A DNA stretch of 64,000 bases from Skermanella stibiiresistens SB22 (GCF_000576635.1 NZ_AVFL01000001.1:434001-498000), one strand, 5' to 3'. Positions 1 through 9,492 are shown, counted from the stretch's first letter. Notes: generated by a model from the sequence alone, not told the origin. Translations and numbers: made by a program.

Positions 1-284
1 TGGGGCGCCTGGGCATCGGCCGGATGCGGATCGAGATGGCGGACGATCCCAATGTCTGGTCGCGCTTCGACACCTGGGGTTTCCACCACGCCGGCACGAC
101 CCGGATGAGCGCCGACCCGCGCGACGGCGTGGTCGACGCCAACTGCAAGGTCCACAGCGTCGACAACCTCTACGTCGTCGGCAATTCCGTCTTCACGACC
201 GTCGGCACATCGAACCCGACCTTCACCATCACGTCGCTCTCCGTCCGCTTGGCCGGACATTTGAAGGGGCTGTTGACAGCATGA
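1..284 (+). CDS. GMC-family FAD oxidoreductase, C-terminal end (partial)
   Basis: The open frame runs in from the left edge, so only about the last 94 residues are seen. They match the C-terminal domain of GMC (glucose-methanol-choline) flavin oxidoreductases: the active-site histidine segment FHHAGTTRMSADP is followed by NLYVVGNSVFTTVGTSNPT, the typical end of the FAD-binding fold. The substrate cannot be told from this piece. The stop overlaps the next ATG by 4 bp (ATGA), and that gene encodes a small Tat-exported protein. This suggests a membrane or periplasmic dehydrogenase with a small partner, like gluconate/sorbitol-type GMC complexes. It is distinct from the BetA gene at 7.6 kb. Confidence 0.85.
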   Translation, partial: GRLGIGRMRIEMADDPNVWSRFDTWGFHHAGTTRMSADPRDGVVDANCKVHSVDNLYVVGNSVFTTVGTSNPTFTITSLSVRLAGHLKGLLTA

Positions 285-703
285 GCAACCGCATCGAGCT
301 TACCCGCCGTTCCGCCCTGGCGAGCCTCGCCGCCGTCGGCGGTCTCGCCGCCGTGACGGCGCCCGCCGGCGCCTTCGCCCTGCCGGAGCGCGCGGGCGAC
401 CGCGATCTGGCGGACAGCGCTCTCCGCCTGTTCTCCAGCCCGCGCGACGTGCGTCGGGTGGGAGCGGCTTGTCACGGCGACACCGCGGTGTGCCAGTCCC
501 CGGCCCAGACGCGGGCCGGTTTGATCGACGCGATCTTCGGCGGCGAGCGGGATCGCCTCGCTGCCTCCGGCGATGCCGAGGTCCATGGCTGGCTGCGCGG
601 CCGGGTCCGTGAGGATTTCGCGGCGGGCAGGACCGTCACGGTCGAAGGCTGGGTGCTGGCCGAGACCGAGGCTCGCGTCTACGCCCTCGCGGCCCACGCC
701 TGA
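281..703 (+). CDS. Tat-exported small protein, possible GMC dehydrogenase subunit
   Basis: This 140-residue protein starts by a 4-bp overlap with the GMC oxidoreductase. The N-terminus TRRSALASLAAVGGLAA is a twin-arginine signal with a hydrophobic stretch to about residue 35. The mature part is about 105 residues with two cysteines (AACHGDTAVC) and no motif I recognise. Size, export signal and tight coupling fit the small third subunit of membrane GMC dehydrogenases (gluconate dehydrogenase subunit 3 type). That role is inferred from context only. Confidence 0.7.
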   Translation: MSNRIELTRRSALASLAAVGGLAAVTAPAGAFALPERAGDRDLADSALRLFSSPRDVRRVGAACHGDTAVCQSPAQTRAGLIDAIFGGERDRLAASGDAEVHGWLRGRVREDFAAGRTVTVEGWVLAETEARVYALAAHA

Positions 704-720
704 GCGACGGAGAACCAGCC

Positions 721-921
721 TTGATCAACGCAATCTTCGCCCTGCTGTGCGGCGGGGCGGTCTTCGCGTACTTGCTCAACGTCTGCAACTGCGGCTTCGG
801 GCAGGCTCAATGGATCTTCGTCACGGCGGTCAGCGTCGCGGTGGCGCTCGGCGTCTGGGTGCTGGGACTGCTGGCCCGGGCCATCGGCCGCAAGCTGACC
901 CGGAATCGCCGCACCACCTGA
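721..921 (+). CDS. Small predicted membrane protein (TTG start)
   Basis: This 66-residue frame starts at TTG, 17 bp after the preceding stop, with GGAG nine bases upstream. It shows two hydrophobic segments (about residues 3-20 and 31-53), a Cys-x-Cys (NVCNCGF) between them and a basic tail (RKLTRNRRTT). This pattern suggests a small inner-membrane protein with its C-terminus in the cytoplasm. It could anchor the dehydrogenase encoded just upstream. I recognise no family, and the non-ATG start lowers confidence. Confidence 0.45.
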   Translation: MINAIFALLCGGAVFAYLLNVCNCGFGQAQWIFVTAVSVAVALGVWVLGLLARAIGRKLTRNRRTT

Positions 922-927
922 CCGACC

Positions 928-1671
928 TCAAGTCATCCCTTGGCCCGTCCCTTGGTCAGTGCTCCGCCACGGAGTCGCCGCCAAGGGGCATCCCAAGCCG
1001 TTGCCCCGCTCCAGCGCCGCCGCGACTTCCTCGACCCGCTCCCGTTCGACACACCACACGGCACCCTGGAACCGCCTCCGCCACGCCGGGAAGTCGGGTC
1101 CGAGCAGGCCATCGCGAACCATCGCCGTGGTATCCGGCCCGCCGCTCGCGAACGGGTTTCCCGGACCGTGGCACGGGCAGGCTCCCGCCTTGACCAGGAT
1201 CAGCCGCTCGGCCTTCACGTCCACCGCGAGCCAAGCCGCGAGACTGTCCGAGGTGGCGTCCCAATCCTCGATCAGGTCCGGCCGCGCCGCCGCCAGCGAT
1301 GACGGAAGCCAGACGCTGGCCCGTCCGGCGGACGCGTTGACCCGCATCTCTGACGCGTTCAAGGCGGTCGCGATCTCGGGATGGATGCCGTGCAGCATCA
1401 GGGCGAAGCTGTCCATCGCCAGCAGCGTCATCCGGCGCACGACGCCGGGCTGCAGGCGCCACATGTCCTCCGCCTCGCGCACCGTGTCCACGAAGGGGCC
1501 GCCGGTCGGAACGATCACCACGGGGCGCTGACGCCCGACCTGGCCCGCCAAAGCCATCCAATCCGCCATGCCGACCCAATCGGCGAGGCCGCCGCCCAGC
1601 AGGATCACGCAGGCGTTCTCCAGGGAGGGCGGCGCTGTTTCGATCGGGGTCGGGTTGAACCGGGTGTCCAT
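928..1671 (-). CDS. Amino acid kinase (uridylate kinase-like) family protein
   Basis: This 247-residue protein has the amino-acid-kinase fold: a Gly-rich phosphate loop near the start (ILLGGGLADWVG), PVVIVPTGGPF, then WDATSDSLAAWLA, and ERLILVKAGACP in the second half. The D-x-TSDS-x-AAWLA segment is typical of the small archaeal/methylotroph kinase-like proteins found in aminofuran/tetrahydromethanopterin pathways and their alphaproteobacterial relatives. The substrate here is unknown. It is transcribed toward the GMC group and not clearly part of an operon with the choX gene 150 bp upstream. Confidence 0.6.
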   Translation of the reverse strand: MDTRFNPTPIETAPPSLENACVILLGGGLADWVGMADWMALAGQVGRQRPVVIVPTGGPFVDTVREAEDMWRLQPGVVRRMTLLAMDSFALMLHGIHPEIATALNASEMRVNASAGRASVWLPSSLAAARPDLIEDWDATSDSLAAWLAVDVKAERLILVKAGACPCHGPGNPFASGGPDTTAMVRDGLLGPDFPAWRRRFQGAVWCVERERVEEVAAALERGNGLGCPLAATPWRSTDQGTGQGMT

Positions 1672-1821
1672 GGCTCGGCATCCAATGGCGACGGGAGAGG
1701 ATTGGCTAAGCGCCCAAACGACTAAAGTTTAGGCGCCCGCACAAGGCTTGACCTGCCTTTTTGCGACAAATCCCATGCCTTGTCGATCCTCTTGGCTCCG
1801 ACCCAAAGCCCGCCGCGGTGT

Positions 1822-2826
1822 TCAGGTCAGCTTCAGGTGCTTCCTGACCGCCGCCAGCCCGTCCTTGCCATCGGCGGTGGTGACACCGGCGAGCCAGGTT
1901 TCCAGCACCTTCGGGTTGTTCTTGAGCCACGCCGTCGCCGCGGCCTCCGGCTGCTGGTGATCGTCGATGATCGCGGTCATGATCTCGTTCTCCATGTTCA
2001 GGTCGAACACGAGATTTTCCAGGAACTTGCCGACGTTGGGGCAGGTCTGGCGATAGCCGGTCGGCACGTTGGTGTAGACGGTGGCGCCGCCCAGGTTCGG
2101 CCCGAACCAATCGTCGCCGCCCGTCAGATAGGTCATGTCGATCGCCTTGTTCATCGGGTGCGGTTCCCACCCCAGGAACACTGCCCATTGCTTCGAGCGG
2201 GCCGCCCGCTTGATCTGGCTCAACATGCCGGCCTCGCTCGACTCGACCAGCCGGAAGTCCTTCAGGCCGAAGGCATCGCCCTTGATCATGTTGTCGATGA
2301 TGACGTTGCCGTCGTTGCCGGCCTCGATGCCATAGATCTTGCCGTCCAGCTTGTCCTTGAACTTGGCGATGTCGGCGAACGACCGCAACCCGCCCTCCGC
2401 CGCGTAGGTTGGCACCGCCAGCGTGTACTTGGCGCCTTCCAGGTTGGCGCGCACGACCTCGATCGACTTGTCGTCGACATAGGGCTTGATGAAGGTCTCC
2501 ATGGTCGGCATCCAATTGCCGAGGAAGACGTCGATGTCCTTCTTCTTCAACCCGAGGAACACGACCGGCACCGACGCGATCTGCGTCTTGGTCTGGTAGC
2601 CCAGCCCCTGGAGCACGACCGACGCCGTTCCCGTGGTGGCCGCGATATCGCTCCACCCGACATCGCCGAACCGGACCGTCTTGCATTGGGCCGCCTCGGC
2701 CGCCAGGACCGGTGCGGGGGCGGCGGCCGTCAGCGCCACGGTGGAGACGGTGAATGCCAACACCAAGGCGCGCGTCAAGCCGCGCGCGGCGAAACCAAAC
2801 TTTTGATTGTGAGGGCTAGTCGGCAT
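1822..2826 (-). CDS. choX: Choline/betaine ABC transporter substrate-binding protein
   Basis: This is a periplasmic binding protein of the OpuAC/ChoX family, 334 residues from the chosen ATG. That start has GGGAG nearby and gives a signal peptide ending near PAPVLAAEAAQC; an in-frame start 29 codons earlier adds a non-signal extension. The mature protein reads CKTVRFGDVGWSDIAATTGTA, then VFLGNWMP, VFLGWEPHPMN and the C-terminal VTTADGKDGLAAVRKHLKL, all typical of choline-binding ChoX. No ATPase or permease is adjacent. The gene diverges from betI, with a BetI palindrome between them, so choline-induced expression is likely. It resembles the second ChoX at 48.3 kb. Confidence 0.9.
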   Translation of the reverse strand: MPTSPHNQKFGFAARGLTRALVLAFTVSTVALTAAAPAPVLAAEAAQCKTVRFGDVGWSDIAATTGTASVVLQGLGYQTKTQIASVPVVFLGLKKKDIDVFLGNWMPTMETFIKPYVDDKSIEVVRANLEGAKYTLAVPTYAAEGGLRSFADIAKFKDKLDGKIYGIEAGNDGNVIIDNMIKGDAFGLKDFRLVESSEAGMLSQIKRAARSKQWAVFLGWEPHPMNKAIDMTYLTGGDDWFGPNLGGATVYTNVPTGYRQTCPNVGKFLENLVFDLNMENEIMTAIIDDHQQPEAAATAWLKNNPKVLETWLAGVTTADGKDGLAAVRKHLKLT

Positions 2827-2880
2827 CAGGTAACTCCCGCAGGTTATGCCCGTGATGCCGAACAGATCTACCTTATTTCG

Positions 2881-2894
2881 ATTGAACGTCCAAT
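2881..2894. promoter_or_regulatory. Candidate BetI operator between choX and betI
   Basis: ATTGAACGTCCAAT is an imperfect 14-bp palindrome (one mismatched pair) in the 120-bp gap between divergent choX and betI. Its core matches the perfect palindrome TTGAACGTTCAA upstream of betB at 6031, and TTGAACGTTCAA-like dyads are the known type of BetI site. It probably lets BetI repress both itself and choX until choline is present. Confidence 0.75.
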
Positions 2895-2946
2895 TAAAAA
2901 AAGCTAAGTTCACCTTCGGATAAAGCCGAAAGTTGGGGAGTTACTC

Positions 2947-3540
2947 ATGCCGAAAGTCGGTATGGAGCCGATACGCCGACAACAGTTGATCGAAGCGACG
3001 ATCACGTCGATCAGCCGGTACGGTTTCGCTGACGCTACCATATCGCGGATCAGCAAGGAAGCGGGCGTATCCACTGGCATCATACATCATTATTTTGGCA
3101 GCAAGGACGACCTTCTTGAGGCGACCATGCGAACTCTTTTGCAACAGTTGCGCCGTGACGTGGTGGAGCGCCTGTCGGCGGCCTCGACGCCGGAACAACG
3201 CCTGGCGGCCATCATCGACGGTAATTTCGCCGACGCCCAGTTCGACCGGCCAGTCATCGTCGCGTGGCTGGCCTTCTGGGCGCAAGTCCCGCACGTGCCC
3301 GAACTGGCCCGGCTCCAGCGCGTCAACGCCCGCCGCCTGCGCTCCAATCTGCTCTACGATCTCCGCCGCCTGCTGCCCAACGGCAGGGCGGAGGAGGCCG
3401 CGACGGGTCTCGCCGCCTTGATCGACGGCTTGTGGCTGCGCGCCTCGCTGGACGGCGCCGAGAATCCCGCGACCGCCCGGACCATCGTGCGCGGCTATCT
3501 GGCGGCGCAACTGGGAACGGCGGCGGAGACCGTGGCGTAG
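2947..3540 (+). CDS. betI: TetR-family choline-responsive repressor BetI
   Basis: This 197-residue protein has full BetI length. The N-terminal helix-turn-helix reads RRQQLIEATITSISRYGFADATISRISKEAGVSTG followed by IIHHYFGSKDDLLEATMR, very close to characterised BetI. It ends with the ligand domain containing VAWLAFWAQVPHVPELARLQRVNARRL. BetI represses the choline-to-betaine genes, and choline relieves repression. The ATG at 2947 has GGGGAG six bases upstream. The gene diverges from choX and lies 2.6 kb from betBA, with a histidine kinase gene inserted convergently between them. Confidence 0.93.
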   Translation: MPKVGMEPIRRQQLIEATITSISRYGFADATISRISKEAGVSTGIIHHYFGSKDDLLEATMRTLLQQLRRDVVERLSAASTPEQRLAAIIDGNFADAQFDRPVIVAWLAFWAQVPHVPELARLQRVNARRLRSNLLYDLRRLLPNGRAEEAATGLAALIDGLWLRASLDGAENPATARTIVRGYLAAQLGTAAETVA

Positions 3541-3595
3541 CGGTCGGCGGTCTTTCCCGCGGAGGACGGGCGCGTTCGAGTGGAGCCGCGCGCTC

Positions 3596-5785
3596 TCAAG
3601 CCGTCATCAAATCCGGTCCGCCGTCGCCGGTCTCCAAGCTCCTGATCCCGCCGCGCGCGGCGTCCCGGTCACCCTCCCGGTTCCTGTCCTTCTCACGCAT
3701 CGCCTGGGTCAGCTTCTTCCGCAGTTCGGCGGTGGAATAGGGTTTGGCGACCATGGTGTAGCCGCGGCCGGTCGCGTCCTCGTCGGCGACGGCGTGGCCG
3801 GCGAAGCCGGAGGTCAGCAGGATGGCGATGCCGGGACGCAGGCGCTCGGTCAGCCACGCCAATTCGGCGCCGTTCATGCCGGGCGGCATGACGATGTCGC
3901 TGAACAGCAGGTCGATCGGCTGTTCGCTCCGCAGCACCACCAGCGCCTCGTTGGCGTTGGCCGCCGTCACGACGGTGTGTCCCCACTCCGCCAGCAGCGA
4001 CTTGGTGGCCAGACGGATGATGGCGTCGTCCTCCACCACCAGGATCGTCAGCGGGCGCGTCGAGACGAGCGCGGGGCTGTTGACCGCTTGGCGGGTCACG
4101 ACGCGGTGGTGGGGCAGGCGGACCGTGGCGGTTGTGCCCTTGCCCAAAATACTGCTGAGGTTGATGACGCCGCCGTGTAGCTCGACCAGCCGCCGGGTCA
4201 GCGGCAGGCCGAGGCCGGTTCCCTCGACATCGCGGTGGTTGACGTTGTCGGCGCGCCAGAACGACTCGAACATGTGGTTGAGGTTGCTCTCGGCGATGCC
4301 GATCCCGGTATCGGTGACCGACAGCGTCACGCCGCCGAACGAATCCAGGTCGGTGATCACGGTCACCCGCCCGCCCGACGGCGTGTATTTGACGGCGTTG
4401 GAAATCAGGTTGAGCAGGATTTGCCGGATCCGCTTCTCGTCGCCGCGGACGAAGCGGGCGTCCGACGCCAGCGAGGTGGACAGGTCGATACCCGCCCTCC
4501 GGGTTCTGGGTTCCATCATGCGCGTGCAGAAATCGACGGCGCGGTGCAGGTCGACATCCTCCTCGTTGAGGGTCAACTTGCCGGCCTCCGCCTTGGCGTG
4601 GTCGAGGATCTCGTTGATCAATTCCAGCAGGTGCTGGCCGCTCTCGCAGATGTCGCTCGCCCATTCCTGATAGCATTTGTCGCCCAAGGGGCCGGCCACC
4701 TGATTGCGGGTCATGTCGGCGAAGCCGATGATGGCGTTGAGCGGGCTGCGCAGTTCATGGCTGAGACCCGCCAGGAATTCGCTTTTCGCTTGGTTGGCCT
4801 GTTCGGCGGCCTCCTTGGCGCGCTGGAGTTCGGCGGCGATCCGGTTGCGTTCCGAGACGTCCCGCATGATCACGGTCAGGTGCCGTCGCTCGCCGCCGCA
4901 GTCCCACTCCGCGATGGACAGGTCGAGCGGGAAGACCGCGCCGTCCCGGCGCCGTCCCTCGATCTCCCGGCTCATGCCGGCGCGAAAGCTCGTGACGCCA
5001 GGATGGGCGCCCTCGGGGCCGGGCATCAGGATGCCGATGTCCCGCCCCAGCATGTCGGCGGCGGCGTGGCCGAACATCCGTTCCGCCGCCGGGTTGAACG
5101 CGACCAGCCTTCCTTCCGGATCAATGATGGTGATGGCGTCCACCGCAGAATCGAAGATCGCCCTGTACTTGGCCTCGCTGGTTCTCAGCGCCTCGATGCT
5201 GCCCAGCCGTTCCCGCTCCCGCGACAGCAGGGTGCCGAACAGGAGGATGCCCCCCGTCGTCATGATCGCGACGGGCGGGCCCGCCGTCATGACCGTGTGC
5301 AGTCCGTCCTGCCAGGATGGCAGCAGCAGGGCGCTGAGAAGATAGGTCGACACCATCAGGCCAAGGATCAGGAAATGGCCCGTCCGGAGCCTGTCGAGCG
5401 AGGTCCGGAACAGCAGGGTGAACGCGATTCCCGCCAAGGCCGCGACCATGATGCCGGTGGTCCCGGCCATGGCGCCGACGCCGCCGGTCCAGAAATAGCG
5501 GTGGGCGCCGGCCATCGAGGCCGCCAAGACCGCGGCGGGGATACCTCCGAAGGGAGCGGCCAAGCCCAGCATGATGGTTCGCGCGTCGATCATGACGCCG
5601 GGAAGGAAATGGATCGGCGCCATCATCGCCAAAACGGCGCCACAGCCGAACAGCAGGCCGCAAGCCATGGACTGGAGACGACGCTGTTTCGCGAATCGTC
5701 TCAGGACGCTGGTATGGACCGCCAATATCAGACCGAGCAGACCGGCGCTCTGCGCGAGGGAGAAAAGGATGTCGAAAAAGGACAT
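3596..5785 (-). CDS. Hybrid sensor histidine kinase (5TM-PAS-HisKA-HATPase-REC)
   Basis: This is a 729-residue membrane hybrid kinase. Residues 1 to about 190 form five or more hydrophobic helices of the 5TMR-LYT sensor type (PIHFLPGVMIDARTIMLGLAAPFGG). A PAS domain follows at about 200-320 (AIFDSAVDAITIIDPEGRL), then HisKA with the phospho-accepting His in LSHELRSPLNAIIGF, the ATPase domain (N box LLNLISNAVKYTPSGG, G box DTGIGIAES) and a C-terminal receiver at about 580-700 with Asp in FSDIVMPPGMNG. No output domain is attached. It lies between betI and betB with no obvious link to choline metabolism. Its 5' end faces the betB promoter region. Confidence 0.9.
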   Translation of the reverse strand: MSFFDILFSLAQSAGLLGLILAVHTSVLRRFAKQRRLQSMACGLLFGCGAVLAMMAPIHFLPGVMIDARTIMLGLAAPFGGIPAAVLAASMAGAHRYFWTGGVGAMAGTTGIMVAALAGIAFTLLFRTSLDRLRTGHFLILGLMVSTYLLSALLLPSWQDGLHTVMTAGPPVAIMTTGGILLFGTLLSRERERLGSIEALRTSEAKYRAIFDSAVDAITIIDPEGRLVAFNPAAERMFGHAAADMLGRDIGILMPGPEGAHPGVTSFRAGMSREIEGRRRDGAVFPLDLSIAEWDCGGERRHLTVIMRDVSERNRIAAELQRAKEAAEQANQAKSEFLAGLSHELRSPLNAIIGFADMTRNQVAGPLGDKCYQEWASDICESGQHLLELINEILDHAKAEAGKLTLNEEDVDLHRAVDFCTRMMEPRTRRAGIDLSTSLASDARFVRGDEKRIRQILLNLISNAVKYTPSGGRVTVITDLDSFGGVTLSVTDTGIGIAESNLNHMFESFWRADNVNHRDVEGTGLGLPLTRRLVELHGGVINLSSILGKGTTATVRLPHHRVVTRQAVNSPALVSTRPLTILVVEDDAIIRLATKSLLAEWGHTVVTAANANEALVVLRSEQPIDLLFSDIVMPPGMNGAELAWLTERLRPGIAILLTSGFAGHAVADEDATGRGYTMVAKPYSTAELRKKLTQAMREKDRNREGDRDAARGGIRSLETGDGGPDLMTA

Positions 5786-6109
5786 GAAGTAACCCGACGT
5801 GATGCCGAGCCACTATGGGACTCAAAGTTTAACGGCTTGATACCGAAGGATCGGGACTCTCCGGGAATCATTGCGCGCGATGAAGGGATCGCCGGATCCG
5901 TGAAAGATGACGGGGATATTCATTCGAATTTTGCGCTATTTCCGTAAGGGAAACAGAAGGCTGAGAATCCCGGTCCCCTCGACAGCCACGCGGTTCAAAG
6001 CGGCCTTCCCCATACCGGATTCTTTTTTGGTTGAACGTTCAATATAAAACCATTACATCGGACTCATCGAAATTGGAACGGTCGGTATAAGCGATACGGG
6101 GAGAGCGCC
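5786..6109. other. Divergent intergenic region, kinase gene / betB
   Basis: These 324 bp hold no convincing gene. The region is richer in A/T than its flanks and must carry the promoters of the kinase gene (leftward) and betB (rightward). The only clear element is the BetI-type palindrome at 6031-6042, about 70 bp before the betB start codon. A GGGGAG ribosome site precedes the betB ATG. Confidence 0.7.
6031..6042. promoter_or_regulatory. BetI operator upstream of betB
   Basis: TTGAACGTTCAA is a perfect 12-bp palindrome followed by an A/T-rich stretch, 67 bp upstream of betB. It is the same motif as at 2881-2894 next to betI. Its position suggests BetI blocks transcription of the betBA operon. 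Confidence 0.8.
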
Positions 6110-7579
6110 ATGGCGAGGTTCGGACAGCAGCAGCTTTACATCCACGGTCGTCCGACCCCGGCCGAAAGCGGCGCCGCCTTCACCTCCGTCAATCCGGCGA
6201 CTGGCGAGATCCTCGCCGAGATCCAGATGGCGTCGGCCGCCGACATCGACCGCGCGGTCGCCAGCGCCCGTGAGGGCCAGCGGGACTGGGCGGCGATGAC
6301 GGCGATGGCGCGCTCCCGCGTCCTCCGCCGCGCGGTGGAGATCCTGCGCGAGCGCAACGACTCGCTGGCCGAGTTGGAGACGCTCGACACCGGCAAACCG
6401 CTCAGCGAGACCAGCGCCGTCGACATCGTAACCGGCGCCGACGTGCTGGAGTATTACGCCGGCCTCGTCCCCGCGATCGAGGGCCAGCAGATCCCCCTCC
6501 GCGCCTCGTCCTTCGTCTATACCCGGCGCGAGCCGCTGGGCGTGGTCGCCGGCATCGGCGCCTGGAACTATCCGATCCAGATCGCGCTGTGGAAATCCGC
6601 CCCGGCGCTGGCCGCCGGCAACGCGATGATCTTCAAGCCCAGCGAGGTCACGCCGCTGAGCGCGCTCAAGCTGGCCGGGATCTACACCGAGGCCGGCTTG
6701 CCCGACGGCGTGTTCAATGTCGTCCAAGGCGATGGACGTGTCGGCGCCCTGTTGGCCGAGCATCCCGGCATCGAGAAGATCTCCTTCACCGGGGGCGTCG
6801 AGACCGGCCGCAAGGTGATGGCGGCCGCCGGTGGCTCCTCGCTGAAGGAGGTGACGATGGAACTGGGCGGCAAGTCGCCGCTGATCGTGTTCCCCGATGC
6901 CGACCTGGACCGCGCCGCCGACATCGCGATGATGGCCAACTTCTACAGCTCCGGTCAGGTCTGCACCAACGGCACGCGGGTCTTCGTCCACGCCTCGGTG
7001 ATGGCGGACTTCCAAGCCCGCCTGCTGGAGCGGGTCCGCCGCGTCCGGTTGGGCGATCCGCTCGACCCGGACACCAATTTCGGCCCGCTGTCCAGCTTCG
7101 CCCATCTGGACAAGGTGCTCCGCTACATCGAGCTGGGCCGCCGGGAGGGCGCCACCCTGCTGGCGGGCGGCTCGCGCGTCACCGGGGCGCCGTTCGACAA
7201 GGGCGCCTTCGTCGAGCCCACGGTTTTCAGCGATTGCCGCGACGACATGGCGATCGTGCGCGAGGAGATCTTCGGTCCCGTCATGAGCCTGCTGGGCTTC
7301 GAGACGGAGGAGGAGGTGATCCGCCGCGCCAACGCCACGTCCTATGGGCTGGCAGCCGGCGTCGTCACCGAGAGCCTGAACACGGCGCACCGCGTCATCC
7401 ACCAACTCGAGGCCGGCATCTGCTGGATCAACGGCTGGGGCGAGTCGCCGGCGGAAATGCCGGTCGGCGGCTACAAGCAATCGGGCATCGGCCGCGAGAA
7501 CGGCCTCGGCACGCTCGAACACTATACGAGGATCAAGTCGATCCAGGTCGAACTGGGCGCCTACGGCTCCGTGTTCTGA
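6110..7579 (+). CDS. betB: Betaine aldehyde dehydrogenase
   Basis: BetB oxidises betaine aldehyde to glycine betaine with NAD(P)+. The 489 residues match the usual BetB length of about 490. Landmarks include the N-terminal [28 protein letters not shown], the Rossmann segment with the conserved glutamate in [12 protein letters not shown], the catalytic cysteine in [11 protein letters not shown], and the C-terminal [17 protein letters not shown] typical of BetB. The start has a GGGGAG ribosome site. It is followed 61 bp later by betA, with which it should be co-transcribed under BetI control. Confidence 0.97.
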   Translation: MARFGQQQLYIHGRPTPAESGAAFTSVNPATGEILAEIQMASAADIDRAVASAREGQRDWAAMTAMARSRVLRRAVEILRERNDSLAELETLDTGKPLSETSAVDIVTGADVLEYYAGLVPAIEGQQIPLRASSFVYTRREPLGVVAGIGAWNYPIQIALWKSAPALAAGNAMIFKPSEVTPLSALKLAGIYTEAGLPDGVFNVVQGDGRVGALLAEHPGIEKISFTGGVETGRKVMAAAGGSSLKEVTMELGGKSPLIVFPDADLDRAADIAMMANFYSSGQVCTNGTRVFVHASVMADFQARLLERVRRVRLGDPLDPDTNFGPLSSFAHLDKVLRYIELGRREGATLLAGGSRVTGAPFDKGAFVEPTVFSDCRDDMAIVREEIFGPVMSLLGFETEEEVIRRANATSYGLAAGVVTESLNTAHRVIHQLEAGICWINGWGESPAEMPVGGYKQSGIGRENGLGTLEHYTRIKSIQVELGAYGSVF

Positions 7580-7640
7580 CACCCGGCCAATGTCCGCCGG
7601 AAATCCCCGATACGCCCTCTGTCCAGAAGGGACCTGAACG

Positions 7641-9404
7641 ATGCCTGAGATCAAGGAGTTCGACTACATCATCGTCGGCGCCGGTTCCGCCGGGAACGTG
7701 CTGGCCGCCCGCCTGACGGAGGACGAGGGCGTCAGCGTCCTGCTGCTGGAGGCGGGCGGTCCCGATCACCGCATGGACTTCCGCACCCAGATGCCGGCGG
7801 CGCTGGCCTTCCCGCTCCAGGGCAAGCGCTACAACTGGGCCTATCTGACCGAGCCCGAGCCCCACATGGACAATCGGCGCATGGAATGCGGCCGGGGCAA
7901 GGGGCTGGGCGGGTCCTCCCTGATCAACGGCATGTGCTACATCCGCGGCAACGCGCTGGATTTCGATACTTGGCGCGACCAGTTCGACTTGGATGGCTGG
8001 GGCTATCGCGACTGCCTGCCCTATTTCCGGAAGGCGGAGAGCCGCGACATCGGCCCCAACGAGTATCATGGCGGCGACGGCCCGGTGTCGGTCGCGACGC
8101 CGAAGACCCACAACAACCCGCTGTACCACGCGATGATCGAGGCGGGCGTGCAGGCCGGCTATCCGCGCACCGACGACCTGAACGGCTACCAGCAGGAGGG
8201 CTTCGGCCCGATGGACAGGACGGTGACGCCGGAAGGCCGCCGGGCCAGCACCGCGCGGGGTTACCTGGACATGGCGAAGGGCAGGCCCGGCCTGACCATC
8301 GGGACCCACGCGCTGAGCGACCGCGTCCTATTCGACGGCAAGCGCGCGGTCGGTGTCGCCTATCTGCGGAACGGCAAGCCGGTCACCGCGCGCGCCCGGC
8401 GCGAGGTGCTGGTCTGCGCCGGCGCCATCGCCTCGCCAGCATTGCTGCAGCGGTCCGGCCTTGGCCCCGCCGCCCTGCTGCGGGAGCTGGACGTGCCGCT
8501 GGTGGCCGAGATCCCCGGCGTCGGCGCCAACCTTCAGGATCACCTGGAAATGTACCTCCAGTACGAGTGCACCCAGCCGGTCTCGCTCTATCCGGCGCTG
8601 AAATGGTGGAACCAGCCGGCGATCGGTGCCGAATGGCTGTTCATGGGCACCGGCACCGGCGCCAGCAACCAGTTCGAGGCGGGAGGCTTCATCCGCTCCG
8701 ATCCCAGCTTCGCGTGGCCGAACATCCAGTACCACTTCCTGCCGGTCGCGATAAACTACAACGGCACCAACGCGGTCGACGCCCATGGCTTCCAGGCCCA
8801 TGTCGGGTCCATGCGCTCGCCCAGCCGGGGCCGTATCCACGCCAAATCGCGCGACCCCCGCGAGGCGCCCAGCATCCTGTTCAACTACATGTCCACGGAG
8901 CAGGACTGGCGCGAGTTCCGCGACGCGATCAGGATCACCCGCGAGATCATCTCGCAGCCGGCGCTGGACCCCTACCGCGGACGGGAGATCAGCCCCGGCC
9001 TGCAATGCCAGTCGGATGCCGAATTGGACGCTTTCATCCGCCACCACGGCGAGACGGCGTATCATCCATCGTGCTCGTGCCGGATGGGCACCGACGACAT
9101 GGCGGTGGTCGATGGCGAGGGCAGGGTGCATGGCGTCGAGGCGCTGCGTGTCATCGACGCCTCGATCATGCCCCAGATCACCACCGGCAACCTCAACGCG
9201 CCGACGATCATGATGGCCGAGAAGCTGGCCGACGTGATCCGGGGCCGGATGCCGCTGCCCCAAGCCGATGTGCCGTACCATGTGGCGGGCGACCTGCCGG
9301 TCCGACGGGCTCCCGCCAACCGGGACGCGCCGTCCAGCTACCGGACGGCCGGATGGGCCGCCGAGCGGACGGCCGGATGGGCCGCCGGGCGGACGGCGGG
9401 GTGA
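7641..9404 (+). CDS. betA: Choline dehydrogenase with repeat-bearing C-terminal extension
   Basis: This GMC flavoenzyme oxidises choline to betaine aldehyde at the inner membrane. The 587 residues begin with the FAD motif [17 protein letters not shown], followed by the GMC signature [15 protein letters not shown] and CYIRGN, and end the catalytic core with [16 protein letters not shown] and [15 protein letters not shown]. This is strong BetA identity. The usual length is about 550. The extra tail is low-complexity and ends in 2.5 copies of an 8-residue unit (RTAGWAAE) encoded by a 24-bp DNA repeat, probably a slippage product. AAGGGA precedes the ATG. It is the second gene of the betBA operon. 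Confidence 0.96.
   Translation: MPEIKEFDYIIVGAGSAGNVLAARLTEDEGVSVLLLEAGGPDHRMDFRTQMPAALAFPLQGKRYNWAYLTEPEPHMDNRRMECGRGKGLGGSSLINGMCYIRGNALDFDTWRDQFDLDGWGYRDCLPYFRKAESRDIGPNEYHGGDGPVSVATPKTHNNPLYHAMIEAGVQAGYPRTDDLNGYQQEGFGPMDRTVTPEGRRASTARGYLDMAKGRPGLTIGTHALSDRVLFDGKRAVGVAYLRNGKPVTARARREVLVCAGAIASPALLQRSGLGPAALLRELDVPLVAEIPGVGANLQDHLEMYLQYECTQPVSLYPALKWWNQPAIGAEWLFMGTGTGASNQFEAGGFIRSDPSFAWPNIQYHFLPVAINYNGTNAVDAHGFQAHVGSMRSPSRGRIHAKSRDPREAPSILFNYMSTEQDWREFRDAIRITREIISQPALDPYRGREISPGLQCQSDAELDAFIRHHGETAYHPSCSCRMGTDDMAVVDGEGRVHGVEALRVIDASIMPQITTGNLNAPTIMMAEKLADVIRGRMPLPQADVPYHVAGDLPVRRAPANRDAPSSYRTAGWAAERTAGWAAGRTAG
9342..9401 (+). repeat. 24-bp tandem repeat, 2.5 copies, 3' end of betA
   Basis: The unit begins CGGACGGCCGGATGGGCCGC and occurs at 9342-9365 and 9366-9389, with one base different near its end, then as a half copy to 9401. 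Because it is 24 bp long it stays in frame and codes for [16 protein letters not shown] and RTAG at the BetA C-terminus. Confidence 0.9.
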
Positions 9405-9463
9405 GGTGCGCCGGGGATGTCGGACGCTTTAGGATGATCCACGCGGCGCCTCTTGCCTCGGGA

Positions 9464-9492
9464 TTGTCGCAGGGGTGAATGTCCTGTTTCGC
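9464..9492 (+). promoter_or_regulatory. Degenerate direct repeat upstream of gbdR-like gene
   Basis: TTGTCGC at 9464-9470 is followed 22 bp later by GTTTCGC at 9486-9492, ending about 40 bp before the regulator start. It resembles the cleaner TTGTCGC repeats with 21-bp period before dgcA and gbcA, so it may be an autoregulatory AraC-type site. The second half is weak and the spacing differs by one base. Confidence 0.35.
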
